Part shown: piece by piece, positions 1 to 10,726 of the stretch
Layout of the letters: every line of letters starts with the position of its first letter
Numbering within the stretch: position 1 is the first letter of the stretch
Source: Cymbomonas tetramitiformis
Lineage: Eukaryota > Chlorophyta > Pyramimonadophyceae > Pyramimonadales > Pyramimonadaceae
Direction: 5' to 3'
NCBI GenBank assembly: GCA_001247695.2
Contig: LGRX02035193.1
Span: 1 to 64,000, forward strand
Length of the DNA stretch: 64,000 nt
The notes under the pieces: model-generated
The model's database searches: none
What the model was told of the DNA's origin: nothing
Seen by the model: only the letters and a program-made list of their open reading frames with translations
Translations under genes and position numbers: made by a program

Positions 1-107
1 CCCCGTATGTTCCCCTTCCCTCTGTCCCCTCATCTATAACCCCCTCCCGCAACCTGCACAACTCTGTTTCCCCCCTATGTTTCCCCTCCCCAATTCTCAA
101 ATGACAG

Positions 108-715
108 ACACGAAGCTGCAATGAAGGAGAGGCGAAGCAACAAATCGCCGAGCGGTTGAAAGCGGAGCGTGACATGTTTGATCGGAGGGTGCAGGGCCTG
201 CAAGAAGCCACCGAGCGGTTGAAAGCGGAGCGTAACATATTTGATCGGAGGGTGCAGGGCCTGCAAGAAGCCACCGGCGGTTGAAAGTGGAGCGTGACAT
301 GTTTGATCGCGGGCCTGCAAGCCACCGGTTGAAAGCGGAGCGTGACATGTTTGATCGGAGGGTGCAGGGCCTGCAAGAAGCCACCGAGCGGTTGAAAGCG
401 GAGCGTGACATGTTTGATCGGAGGGTGCAGGGCCTGCAAGAAGCCACCGAGCGGTTGAAAGCGGAGCGTGACATGTTTGACGCTCAACGGAAGACGCTGG
501 AGAATCAGAAGGTTGCCTTCCGCACTGCGCTGAGCCAGTGGGCCCCGGGGCTCGGTGCTGGAATCTTCTTGTCCCGACACCTGGCTAAGACCTACGAAGA
601 CGTGAAGCCAGAGTTGCCGAAGGGTCACGCTAAGGTCCTTGGCCCTCCCGTGCACTCCCTCATCACGGAACCTCCCATATGCTCAATGCACTCCCTCATG
701 ACGGCCTTCGATTAG
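108..715 (+). pseudogene. Coiled-coil repeat exon, copy 1, frame-broken
   Basis: This duplicates exon 2 of the gene at 2051-3950. The frame opens with 63-bp (21-residue) units, core MFDRRVQGLQEAT plus ERLKAERD. The third unit has lost bases (GCCACCGGCGG where the others read GCCACCGAGCGG, plus a larger loss near 308-325), so the first frame meets TGA in that unit. A second frame, open from 281, continues through two good units to a TAG at 713-715 and encodes a tail including QRKTLENQKVAFRTALSQW. As written, no single frame spans the exon. The exon that should precede it lies outside the window. It is either a decayed duplicate or a base-calling problem in a tandem repeat. Confidence 0.6.
150..480 (+). 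repeat. 63-bp coding minisatellite, copy 1
   Basis: About five units of a 63-bp repeat (21 codons, three heptads) beginning GAGCGGTTGAAAGCGGAGCG. Units 1, 2, 4 and 5 are nearly identical; unit 3 is shortened and out of frame; the last unit runs into unique sequence at GACGCTCAACGG. The matching array in copy 2 spans about 3374-3714 and has one more intact unit. Confidence 0.85.
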
Positions 716-836
716 TTTTGAATGATTACCATCGGATGTGTCATCCCGGGTACGAGTCATGTCATCAGTGCACGCTGCTCACCCCAGCCAACAGAGATGC
801 CGTCCAGACCTGGCCTCATGTTGCGTCAGCCCTAGC

Positions 837-1180
837 ACTGGAGCCGGTTTCTCAGCAAAAGCGTAGAGGGTATCCACACATGGGTAAATGATGCACCCCC
901 TTCGGTCCGACTGATGGGGCGTGCAATTGTTTTTCTGGCACAGAGAATAAGTCTGCCGGAGAAGGAGCTTGAGAACATGCAGTTCAGCTTTGGAGATCCC
1001 ACAGTGGAGCGAGCACCTGTTGGCAGCGTGTCGCCGAACACAAAGAAGAAACTGGCTAGACATTTGAGCATGGAGCCAGATGTGGCGATCCATGCCGAAA
1101 AGAAAGTGTACAATGCTGTCTTCACTGAAATATTGTCACCGCGTAAGCAAGCATCCGGTGCAATACCCGAGGAAGAGTAG
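837..1180 (+). CDS. Putative C-terminal exon, copy 1, unknown protein
   Basis: A frame open from just after the acceptor-like CAGCCCTAG runs to TAG at 1178-1180. It encodes about 114 residues including SVEGIHTWVNDAPPSVRLMG, ISLPEKELENMQFSFGDP and KKKLARHLSMEPDVAIHAEK, ending QASGAIPEEE. It is charged and soluble, with no signal or membrane segment. It follows the coiled-coil exon on the same strand and may be its last exon, but no convincing donor was found in between. The identical frame occurs at 4072-4415. No family recognised. Confidence 0.4.
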
Positions 1181-1511
1181 GTAACAAATGCCATGTGGTC
1201 AAATGCTATCTGAAATGTTCCCAAAGCATAAGTGAGCGTTCGGTTTGATACCCGAGGAAGAGTATATATTAAATGACACCTGATCAAATGGTGTCACTGC
1301 GCCTGTCAACAAAATGATTAAATATGTGGTGTCCGAAAGGTAACCTATTGATTTATAACATGTTTCCCGCTCAAAGAAAATACTCGATGCAACTATTGGT
1401 AAACCTATATATGGTACCTCGAATTATTGCAGCTCCATCATGCTAGGCGCTCTACCATGATATCCCTGTTGCATTTACGAGTAGTGAATCATGATGTGCT
1501 CCACCGATCCA

Positions 1512-2050
1512 CCGTCATCAGAAGCAAGGAGGCCCTGTGTGTGGAGCTCGAAGCTCCATCCGTAGTCTCCTCGTCCGAGCCCTGCAGCCCCCCAGCCAAG
1601 CTCAATACCACTTCCCGAGGTTTGCACTTCAAGCACCTCTTGCGGCGGGGTGAGCAATGTTCTGCGAACGATTCGATCATTAGGGTTTTTGGACCTGAAG
1701 AAGGGCGCAGCACAGGCGCGCAGTTTGGCGCTTCATCTGCACATGGCTCCATCGAGGCGCAAGGAGCCTGACCCCTTCTTTGTTTGAACGGTCCTCCAGA
1801 TCCCGAAAGCTGCGCTCTTTGCCAGGCCCTCGCTCCAGCAGAGCGCATCGGGCCTCACGATCGGCAGCTACGCCGTGTGGCTCATGCTCGCATCTAGAGA
1901 GGCTGAGTTGCGGGGTAGCCACCTCACTGGGAGCTTCTCAGTGTGGCTCACTCTCAAGGACTGAGATCCCAAGCGCCTGAGAAGCCACCCGTGCTACTGG
2001 CTTGGATCCGGGGGTAGCAAATGGCGGGGTGGGTGCGGGGTGGATGAGAA
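1512..2050. other. Spacer unique to the interval between the duplicates
   Basis: G+C-rich sequence with several short overlapping open frames on both strands but none with convincing splice sites or protein character. It ends with an in-frame TGA (2045-2047) just before the ATG at 2051, so it probably holds the 5' region of the gene that starts there. Confidence 0.4.
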
Positions 2051-3950
2051 ATGCCTTCAGAGGTCGGCTTGGACCTAAGCAATGAAAGAAGGAGCCCAGG
2101 CAAGCCCCCTCTGCATAAGTTCTCAAGAAGGCCGCAGCCCTCGTCCCCGGGTAAATCAACCGCCGCGGAGGCCATGGTGAATACATCGGTGAGCACGTCG
2201 TGTGGGCCGGAGGATGAAGTAACGCACCCCAAGGGAGGCACAGGGCAAGCAGAGGCCTACACGGACTGCGCCACGTCCCCAGAGATGCCCGTGCAGGGAG
2301 ACACCCCCCCGGGGTTGCAGCACCGGCGGGCGCGGAGCATGTTGCCAAGTGACGTCGGTACGGGGGATGACGAGTTACCCCCGCAGCATCGCCGCACGCA
2401 GAGCACCATGTCGGACTGCGGGATGCAGAGTGGGGCGGAGGAGTTGCTCGAGCGAACGGAGCTGGAGGGTGCGCACCGAGATTACGGCGTTGCGGGTCGG
2501 GCGCCCCGAACGAGGCCGGAAGTGCATGAGATGGGGGTGGACCCAATTTCGCCGAACAGCCTGCACATTTCTCCGAGCAGCCTGCAGCAAGAGCGCGAGG
2601 TGACACGCGAGGAGATCGAGCAGCAGGCCATCGAGCAGCGAATGCGCAGCGCGTCCTTCATCAAGAAAAAGGTGGAGATCAGTAAGGTGCGGCCATGTGT
2701 GATTGGGTAAGACATGATGCTGGCATAAGCTCGGACGACTCTGTGTCCCCTTTCCCCCCATTATTTCCCTTCCAAACCAACATGACTCTGCGTGCCCCCC
2801 TGTGCTCCCCCCCCAACCCCATGACGCTGTACCTTCCTATGTGTCAAACTATGTCCCCCCAGTCCGCATGTCTCTGCCCCCGGACCCCCTATATCCACTG
2901 CCAGCCAGCATGCCCTTACACCCTCCCGTATGTCCCCTCCCTTTCCTGCATGACACGTCGTTCCTCCCCCTAAAGCCACATGTTTCTGAGCCCCCCAATG
3001 TCCCCACCCTGCCCCTCCTGCCAATCCGTGCCCCCCGCTAGAATGGGCCACCCCCATGAATCTGTGCCCCCCTTTCTCCATGTCCTCTCCCCCAGTCCTC
3101 ATGACTCTGCCCGTCCCTGTGTCACCCCACAACCCGATTGACTCTGCCACCCCCTCCCAACCCACATGACCCTGTCCTCCTCCTCCTATGCCCCCTCCCT
3201 CCCCATCCCGCATGACCTTGTGACCCCCGTATGTTCCCCTTCCCTCTGTCCCCTCATCTATAACCCCCTCCCGCAACCTGCACAACTCTGTTTCCCCCCT
3301 ATGTTTCCCCTCCCCAATTCTCAAATGACAGACACGAAGCTGCAATGAAGGAGAGGCGAAGCAACAAATCGCCGAGCGGTTGAAAGCGGAGCGTGACATG
3401 TTTGATCGGAGGGTGCAGGGCCTGCAAGAAGCCACCGAGCGGTTGAAAGCGGAGCGTAACATATTTGATCGGAGGGTGCAGGGCCTGCAAGAAACCGAGC
3501 GGTTGAAGTGGAGCGTGACATGTTTGATCGGAGGTGCAGGGCCTGCAAGAAGCCACCGAGCGGTTGAAAGCGGAGCGTGACATGTTTGATCGGAGGGTGC
3601 AGGGCCTGCAAGAAGCCACCGAGCGGTTGAAAGCGGAGCGTGACATGTTTGATCGGAGGGTGCAGGGCCTGCAAGAAGCCACCGAGCGGTTGAAAGCGGA
3701 GCGTGACATGTTTGACGCTCAACGGAAGACGCTGGAGAATCAGAAGGTTGCCTTCCGCACTGCGCTGAGCCAGTGGGCCCCGGGGCTCGGTGCTGGAATC
3801 TTCTTGTCCCGACACCTGGCTAAGACCTACGAAGACGTGAAGCCAGAGTTGCCGAAGGGTCACGCTAAGGTCCTTGGCCCTCCCGTGCACTCCCTCATCA
3901 CGGAACCTCCCATATGCTCAATGCACTCCCTCATGACGGCCTTCGATTAG
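2051..3950 (+). CDS. Coiled-coil repeat protein gene (two exons, second frame-broken)
   Basis: Exon 1 (2051-2686, 212 codons) starts at an ATG two codons after an in-frame TGA. It encodes a Ser/Pro/Glu-rich, probably disordered region that turns helical at its end (REEIEQQAIEQRM, then SFIKKKVEISK). A donor AAG|GTGCGG and an acceptor ATGACAG|ACACG flank a 645-bp C-rich intron, both phase 0. Exon 2 then reads straight into NEGEAKQQIAERLKAERD and 21-residue heptad repeats. In the third repeat two single-base losses (TTGAAGTGG, GGAGGTGCAGG) break the frame; the ORF resumes from 3534 and ends at a TAG at 3948-3950. The protein would be a long coiled coil, structural or scaffolding by inference. 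Whether the frameshift is real or a repeat-sequencing artefact cannot be told from the sequence. Confidence 0.55.
2687..3331 (+). other. C-rich repetitive intron
   Basis: An intron with a phase-0 donor (GTGCGG) and acceptor (ATGACAG). It is filled with degenerate pyrimidine-rich repeats built on CATGACTCTGCCCCC and TATGTCCCCTCC, and its strong strand asymmetry (almost no G runs) makes spurious antisense ORFs long. The 3' end of an equivalent intron is visible at 1-107 in copy 1. Confidence 0.6.
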
Positions 3951-4746
3951 TTTTGAATGATTACCATCGGATGTGTCATCCCGGGTACGAGTCATGTCAT
4001 CAGTGCACGCTGCTCACCCCAGCCAACAGAGATGCCGTCCAGACCTGGCCTCATGTTGCGTCAGCCCTAGCACTGGAGCCGGTTTCTCAGCAAAAGCGTA
4101 GAGGGTATCCACACATGGGTAAATGATGCACCCCCTTCGGTCCGACTGATGGGGCGTGCAATTGTTTTTCTGGCACAGAGAATAAGTCTGCCGGAGAAGG
4201 AGCTTGAGAACATGCAGTTCAGCTTTGGAGATCCCACAGTGGAGCGAGCACCTGTTGGCAGCGTGTCGCCGAACACAAAGAAGAAACTGGCTAGACATTT
4301 GAGCATGGAGCCAGATGTGGCGATCCATGCCGAAAAGAAAGTGTACAATGCTGTCTTCACTGAAATATTGTCACCGCGTAAGCAAGCATCCGGTGCAATA
4401 CCCGAGGAAGAGTAGGTAACAAATGCCATGTGGTCAAATGCTATCTGAAATGTTCCCAAAGCATAAGTGAGCGTTCGGTTTGATACCCGAGGAAGAGTAT
4501 ATATTAAATGACACCTGATCAAATGGTGTCACTGCGCCTGTCAACAAAATGATTAAATATGTGGTGTCCGAAAGGTAACCTATTGATTTATAACATGTTT
4601 CCCGCTCAAAGAAAATACTCGATGCAACTATTGGTAAACCTATATATGGTACCTCGAATTATTGCAGCTCCATCATGCTAGGCGCTCTACCATGATATCC
4701 CTGTTGCATTTACGAGTAGTGAATCATGATGTGCTCCACCGATCCA
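3225..4746 (+). repeat. 1.5-kb direct repeat, copy 2
   Basis: Second copy of the block at 1-1511, carrying exon 2 of the coiled-coil gene, the 63-bp minisatellite (about 3374-3714) and the C-terminal ORF at 4072-4415. After 4746 the sequence diverges from copy 1 completely, and base composition drops in G+C within a few hundred bases, so 4746 marks both the repeat end and a compositional boundary. Confidence 0.9.
4072..4415 (+). CDS. Putative C-terminal exon, copy 2, unknown protein
   Basis: Identical to the frame at 837-1180; see there for content. In this copy it lies 122 bp after the TAG that ends the coiled-coil frame at 3950, so it could be a downstream exon joined by a splice that skips that stop, or an independent small gene. 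Conservation between copies is uninformative because the duplication is too recent. Confidence 0.4.
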
Positions 4747-6582
4747 GCGTAGTCTCAGGCTTGCGGTTTCTAAGGTTAGGGTCTGTGGCACTCGCCTGTC
4801 GAAATACATGTGAGTGCCTTCTGCAGCGCTTATCAGAATTTGGTGTGCTATCTTCTTAGTTGGAATAATGCCTCGGCCGCGGCAGCATACCATATGGTGT
4901 CATGCTTGTATATTTAAGGTAGCGAGGGGACATGCCATGCAGAAAAAATGGCAGTATATTGCGCCTTGACGTGCCTGGCGAAATCTGTCATATTCGGAGC
5001 CAGTGTCACCAGGCGCCTACCACCTCGGGCGATGCCTGGCGCATTGTGTGGTAACACCCTATCTAGCTGTAAAACTCCAGGTCCGCGTGTAGAAATTCGC
5101 AGTTGATTGAGAATCCGTGCCAAAACTACGAAAGACTGCTGATGAACATCATAAGAGTCCCAAGGTTATAATTTGTATGGGGGAGACGGTGGTATACATT
5201 GCATCCAACGCGTGTCGACCATATATGAGCTTATGAACTGAAATAATCGCATAACGATAACAGTTTTTCTCATTGTGCACACGTATAGTACGGGGTGTAT
5301 ATGGCATACCGGGTAAACCGACTTGAGGTTTGCAGCTGATCAGCGCGGTATCATACCGCACCTAATTCGAGTAGGAGAGCGGTACCGTAGACGCATGTTC
5401 CAACCAATGTCATATATCCTCGACCATACGTTTGAGGACTCACTCATATTGTGCCCCAATCCACCACTCAAGCAAGTTGATGCAATGTTTAGCACTCGGG
5501 TATTTGCGCTAAACACGCAAAATGTGCTGATGCGAAATGTGCACTTGTGTGCTACGCGGCGTGTCGATTTATATTCAACATCTGCAGATTTCATATCCAT
5601 TGCAAGCAATATTCAGAGTATGAGTCGACGCCGCCATCAGCGAATAAAATGCTGACACAGCGCAACAGTGCACCCGTCCACTCGTGCCGATGCCAATGAT
5701 GCTAACGACATACTCGCGCTAATACACAATCGATATATGAATTTCGTCCCCTGTATCATTATATGAGGTTTGGTCGCACCTTTGAAAGCAAGGGGCTAAA
5801 TCGGTTGGGTAGATACCGTATTCAGATAGCAGTACGCTGATATATCGGACACACATACACGCACCAAGGACAAATCGGTATATCAATCGGTTTGCGTCAC
5901 GCATTCTATCCCAGCATTATTCAGTTGCATTATTGAGGACGACCGCCACACAGGTTTGCAAGAGGGTATCGCACGGGACACGCGCGTGGCAGCGATAAAT
6001 ACCGTATTTCCATGCTGAACGTTTTGGTTGCATTTGCGTATGTTACGGTGTGCTTCCTGCCAGCAAGTTAAATACTCTGTTCCTTTTGTCTTTTGCAACG
6101 ATATTGTGCTTCATTCATCGTTGCTTCGAGAACCGTTTTTGCACAGATATGCATGTCGGTTGTATCGTTTTTAATTAAAACACGAACCCTGGCTTACCAC
6201 AATGCATCACTTACCGCCGGTCCTTGGAATGTGTGAAATCAGCTGGAGGACTTAATAACATTCCAAGGGATAAAGAGATACCCAAATTTTGGGGATGTTT
6301 TTTTTTAATGGGTTGGGAATGTGAATGTTTTGTTATCGATGCATTGAGTTTGATGTAACTCAAATTTGTGCGAAAACGAAATTTGCAAAAAGAAATTGTG
6401 TGAGGTTTATCCCCGTTTTCGGAATGAATATTTGATAACATGAATTATTTTTATAACAGGAATTACGACCAATCTGTGTGGCATGCAATAGTTGCAATCG
6501 TGTAAAATGACGATGAGTGTTCCGTGTCACAGTCGAGCGAGTGTCGAGCATGGCCAAACACTCGCAATTCAAAAATATCCCA
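4747..6582. other. A+T-richer spacer without recognisable genes
   Basis: CpG-containing sequence of much lower G+C than either flank. Open frames are short (under about 110 codons) and lack a consistent pattern. Near 6190 a short piece (CTGGCTTACCACAATGCAT) resembles the interspersed repeat that recurs from 6594 onward. No RNA gene was recognised. Confidence 0.5.
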
Positions 6583-7390
6583 ATTTGTAGTATTCACTCT
6601 GGCTTGCCACCACGCATTGTGCGATTTGTGCCAAGCAACATAGGCGCACCCGATTGTTAAATCGGACCGTGATCATTTAATTACACTCTGGCTTACTACA
6701 AAGCGACTGGCATGCACCAAGCAACAGAGGCATCCGATATTACACGGACCACGACTTACATGTACACCGGGGGATACCACCGGCATACATACGCAATGCT
6801 TTACCCGGCGCGGGTGGGGCATGCAAGGCTGCAATGACGATTCACGGATGTGAAGTTGTATGACACTGAGATTAGGGTATGTGGGTCCCGGCGACCGTGA
6901 TAATCACGACGCATGTCCCGGCGCGACGGGGCGAACAAGGCTACACAAGAAGCGATTTACAGCGTGAAACACACATACTGTAGGTATGAGCGAAGGTCGC
7001 TGCACACACAGATTATATTAGCATGCACCACGATGTCGGTGATTATCCGTACACGCGCGGTAATGCATACTGCGTTATGAACACGTGCATGTAGACATAT
7101 GTCTCGATAACGAGTACCCTTGGAAAATAACGTCTCGAAGCCGGACTTGTGCGTGGTCGTCAGGAAGGGATCGTTCACCGCGCGTGCGTATATACTATGC
7201 TTGCAATATTCTAGCAAAAGTCGCACTGACCACTTACAAACAAGTCGTGACTTTGTGTATGATAGGTGTATTGTATCCGTGTCGTCCTGAGCTGAGCTTT
7301 GGATGCAGCTGGCTCGTTTACACACGCGGCTAATACTGGGTTGATGTATGCATTGATGGAAGAATGTATAGCTCATAAGCTATGGCCCGA
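6583..7390 (+). repeat. Leader repeat, copy A
   Basis: First of three direct copies (others 7640-8345 and 8353-8917), with a partial inverted copy at 10727-10931. The right half contains the landmarks GCGTGAAACACACATACTG, TCGCACTGACCACTTACAAA, TGTCGTCCTGAGCTGAGCTT and ACTGGGTTGATGTATGCATT. Copies differ by about 5-15% with small indels. An antisense frame (including NDPFLTTTHKSGFETLFSKG) is conserved in part between copies A and B but carries a stop in C, so it looks like a relic. Copy A leads into an ORF ending in TFEQNRNFELMI, with a stop at 7509-7511. Confidence 0.8.
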
Positions 7391-7639
7391 TTTGTGGGTC
7401 CGGCGCGGGGCGCAGGAGTGCGTTGTTGCGTTGCGCGTTGATTTGGCAATAGAGGTGGTTGCGTTCTCGAGAACGTTCGAACAAAACAGGAATTTTGAAC
7501 TTATGATCTGAACAGCAAGCCTCGCTAAATTACTTCATTTCACCAAACATCTCGCCGTAGGTGCAGACTGGCGGCGCCTTTGTACCGCACGTTTATCTTC
7601 TTGCATTGTTATCTCTGATCACTTCCGTTAGTTATTGTA

Positions 7640-8345
7640 GTATTTAATTACACTCTGGTTTACTACAAAGCGACTGGCATGCACCAAGCACAGAGGCATC
7701 CGATATTACACGGACCGCGACTTACATGTACACCGGGCGATACCACCGACCGGCACACATACGCGACGCTTTACCTGGCGCGGGCAGGACATGCACTGGG
7801 CTGCAATGACGATTTACGGATGCGAAGTTATCAGTTATTGTAGTATTCACTCTGGCTTACCACCACGCATTGTGCGAATCGTGCCAAGCGACAGAGGCAT
7901 CCGATTGGTAAATCAGACCGTGATAATCACGTCACGCGACCCGGCGCGACGGGGCATACAAGGCTACACACGAAGCGATCCACAGTGTGAAACACACATA
8001 CGTGTAAGTATGAGTGAAGGTCGCTGCATACACAAACTCTATCACCATGCACCACGTGATTATCCGTACACGTGTGGCAATGCATGCTGCGTTACGAACA
8101 TATGCATGTAGACAGCTGGCTCGATAACGCGTACCCTTGGAAAATATAAACGTCTCAAAGCCGAACTTGTGCGTGGTTGTCAGGAACGGACCATTCACCG
8201 CGCGTGCGTATATGCACTATTTGCAATATTCTAGCAATAGTCGCACTGACCACTATTCTTACAAACAAGTCGTGACTTTGTGTACGATAGGTGTATTGTA
8301 TCTGTGCTGTCCTGAGCTGAGCTTTGGATGCAGCTGGCTCGTTAC
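7640..8345 (+). repeat. Leader repeat, copy B
   Basis: Second direct copy. It matches copy A from ATTTAATTACACTCTGG to GGATGCAGCTGGCTCGTT and then stops short, so it lacks the ACTGGGTTG...GAAGAAT segment that copies A, C and D share. It is followed immediately by the start of copy C. Confidence 0.8.
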
Positions 8346-8352
8346 ATAACTT

Positions 8353-8917
8353 CCGTTAGTTATATAGTATTCACTCTGGCTTACCACCACGCATTGTGCG
8401 ATATGTGCCAAGCAACAGAGGCATCCGATTGTCAAATCAGACCGTGATAATCACGACGCGTGTCCCGGCGTGACGGGGCAAACAAGGCTACACACGAAGC
8501 GATTCACAGCGTGAAACACACATACTGCAGGTATGAGCGAAGGTCGCTGCATACACAGACCATATTAGCATGCACCACGTGATTATCTCTACACGTATAG
8601 TAATGCATGCTGCGTTATGAACACATGCATGTAGGCAATTGTGTCGATAACGCGTACCCTTGGATTATATCGTCTCGAAGTCGAACTTGTGCGTGGTCGT
8701 TAGGAACGGATCGTTCGCCGCACGTGCGTATGTATATACTATACTTGCAATATGCTAGCAATAGTCGCACTGACCACTAACAAATACTTCGTGACTTCGT
8801 GTATGGTTGGTGTATTATATCCGTGTCGTCCTGAGCTGAGCTTTGGATGCAGCTTGCTCGTTTACACACGCGGATGATACTGGGTTGTATGCATTGATGG
8901 AAGAATATATAGCTCAT
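8353..8917 (+). repeat. Leader repeat, copy C; left arm of inverted repeat
   Basis: Third direct copy. Its last 204 bp (8714-8917) are repeated in inverted orientation at 10727-10931 with only about three mismatches seen (for example AACAAATAC versus AACAAACAC). The open frame of the 1.5-kb ORF begins inside it, at the codons for WVVCIDGRIYS. Confidence 0.85.
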
Positions 8918-10392
8918 ACATCATCCAACATGGTCTCGATCTTAATTATTTTAAGGAGAGCGCTGATGCGTATGGTGCATACTATCCAGCACAAGTGGAT
9001 GACATCATTCAAGATACAATACACGGCGGTGTTTCGTTGGTGGACACACCTTCAGAGGTTGAGGAGATGGAGGTGACTGCTCAGGAGCCACACGATGATG
9101 GATTGGCATATGCATCACAATCAGGTGCCATTGCCATACACCAACCGGCATTAGTCCCGGTGTCATCGAGTGACAATACTGATGATATGATACTTGCATT
9201 ATATACCGATGTTACACTTCCATATAATGTGGTATGTTTTTCAAAAACAAAAGCATTGGAACAGTGCAATCGATTGCGTGTGGGTCAACTTGATGATGTC
9301 TCTCTTCCATATGCACTTCTGCATGTATTTGCGCCACCGCATGAGTTGCAACACGCAACCGTATTGAACATATTTTCTGCTGAATTCCGAAGTATACCTG
9401 GACAAGAAATAATTCCGACCATGTGTGACCTGGGTTTTAATCCAACGGAGCATTTCACACATAAGTTCATTCTGGAATTCTACTGCAATATACGAGTGAG
9501 TACCACTTGGTTGCAGCGTGATGTGATGAATGATGATTATCGTTCGATTGCACATACGCGAATGCAGGCCATGGGTGACGCGACGCTTGGGCATTCAAGC
9601 GTCTTATCGGAATATGTGGGAGAAATGTTGCTGCGACAGTCGAGCTTCACATATAATGGCAAAGGAGCCGATGTGTCGACTAGTGGGGCGCAGAAATGCT
9701 ACTGTGAAAGTGCTCACAAGGCGTGGAGTATCGCCAATGAATGCAGAATAGATGCATGTTTTTACTTCGTTAGCAAAATGCTAGAATGTGAACAGTTCAA
9801 CATCGGCAATTGTTGTAATATTATAGAACAAGTGTACACATTCATCAGGACACGCCCTGAGGTCATAAATGCTTTTGATAAATACGTGTCACCAAAGACA
9901 CCCATGAAACCTACTCGCATTCTGAGATACACGCATGCCGGTGATCGGATGAGCTTCAATGCTCTCCATCCGAATTGGAATCACTTTGCGGGCATGTGTG
10001 CCCGTGTGGAAACATCCGACAAGTATTCATGGGATGTCGTTGGCGACAGGGCATTCGGAGGGTTGTATTGCCCATCACTATATGCTCACCATGGCAGGGA
10101 TGCTATTGGTTTCACTATTTTTGACATGGCAGTGCATAAGATTTTGGGTCCGAAGCCTGGTTCACCAGATTCTGCCATGAGTAGTGTATGGGTGCTCGAT
10201 AGAACGAATACGTTCCTGCACCACACGTTATGCAATATGTCTTGGAAGACCCCTGCAAATAATGCGGCCAATAAGAAAAATATGAAAAGAGAGAGTCAAC
10301 ACCTTCGGCTATTGCGCCTTAGGCGGTGGAAGCGTAATAAACGTTTTCAGAGATTTAGGAAGAGACTGAATACTTCCAGTACAATTACCTAA
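8878..10392 (+). CDS. Long ORF inside the inverted-repeat cassette, unknown protein
   Basis: The frame is open from just after TGA 8875-8877 to TAA at 10390-10392, about 504 codons. The first Met in frame is at 9067; initiation may instead use an upstream exon or a non-ATG codon, because the protein-like frame already starts in the repeat arm (WVVCIDGRIYSSYIIQHG). The middle is mixed globular sequence (LPYALLHVFAPPHELQHATV, NIIEQVYTFIRTRPEVINAF, GLYCPSLYAHHGRDAIGF). The last 50 residues are strongly basic (LRLLRLRRWKRNKRFQRFRK), suggesting nucleic-acid binding or nuclear targeting. No transposase DDE triad, polymerase motif or other family was recognised. It is the longest uninterrupted frame in the A+T-richer region. 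An inverted copy of its last 354 bp lies at 11333-11686. Confidence 0.55.
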   Translation, partial: YWVVCIDGRIYSSYIIQHGLDLNYFKESADAYGAYYPAQVDDIIQDTIHGGVSLVDTPSEVEEMEVTAQEPHDDGLAYASQSGAIAIHQPALVPVSSSDNTDDMILALYTDVTLPYNVVCFSKTKALEQCNRLRVGQLDDVSLPYALLHVFAPPHELQHATVLNIFSAEFRSIPGQEIIPTMCDLGFNPTEHFTHKFILEFYCNIRVSTTWLQRDVMNDDYRSIAHTRMQAMGDATLGHSSVLSEYVGEMLLRQSSFTYNGKGADVSTSGAQKCYCESAHKAWSIANECRIDACFYFVSKMLECEQFNIGNCCNIIEQVYTFIRTRPEVINAFDKYVSPKTPMKPTRILRYTHAGDRMSFNALHPNWNHFAGMCARVETSDKYSWDVVGDRAFGGLYCPSLYAHHGRDAIGFTIFDMAVHKILGPKPGSPDSAMSSVWVLDRTNTFLHHTLCNMSWKTPANNAANKKNMKRESQHLRLLRLRRWKRNKRFQRFRKRLNTSSTIT

Positions 10393-10722
10393 TAAAGTTC
10401 CATCAATAACGATTGGTGTCACTGTAGCATACGGTGGCAGTCCTGATACGTGATGGCACACGACGGTTGAGATGATACATGCATGATATGCTTGTAACCC
10501 TTGGTCATGAACTGTATGACACGCTACTCTAGGGTGGGTACGTGATGGTGTATTGCAACAACGTGTTGCGAAGATGCCGGGTTGATTATCTACATGCATT
10601 GCATCCGGAAGATCCGAAATCCTGTAATGAAGTCGGTAATTATATATAAGACACGACAGGAGGCTTAACAACGGCACGTCGTACGAAACGTTTGCAATAT
10701 TCGATACGACGTGTACAGCCAT
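10309..10722 (-). CDS. Converging ORF in the cassette, unknown protein
   Basis: A minus-strand frame whose upstream codons lie in the right arm of the inverted repeat and encode the same WVVCIDGRIYS leader as the plus-strand ORF; it then diverges to YAMAVHVVSNIANVSYDVP, LPDAMHVDNQPGIFATRCCN and HDQGLQAYHACIISTVVCHH. It runs to a stop at 10309, overlapping the 3' end of the plus ORF by 84 bp. The overlapped tail is probably not functional for both. No family recognised. Two proteins starting from the same repeat-encoded leader in converging orientation is the notable feature. Confidence 0.35.
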   Translation of the reverse strand: MAVHVVSNIANVSYDVPLLSLLSCLIYNYRLHYRISDLPDAMHVDNQPGIFATRCCNTPSRTHPRVACHTVHDQGLQAYHACIISTVVCHHVSGLPPYATVTPIVIDGTLLGNCTGSIQSLPKSLKTFITLPPPKAQ

Positions 10723-10726
10723 GGCG

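Larger units (their letters stand above)
1..1511 (+). repeat. 1.5-kb direct repeat, copy 1 (cut by window start)
   Basis: This block recurs at 3225-4746. The offset is 3,224 bp before the internal minisatellite and 3,235 bp after it, so copy 2 is 11 bp longer there. Outside the minisatellite I saw essentially no differences. Both copies stop matching immediately after GATCCA (1511 and 4746). Copy 1 continues beyond the left edge of the window. It holds the 3' part of the coiled-coil gene described at 2051-3950. Near identity suggests a recent tandem duplication or an assembly duplication; the ends do not look like LTR termini. Confidence 0.9.

Noticed and set aside
1..4746. The 1.5-kb direct repeats as LTRs
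   Set aside because: No TG...CA termini, no primer-binding site or polypurine tract, and no gag/pol between them; they carry exons of one gene.
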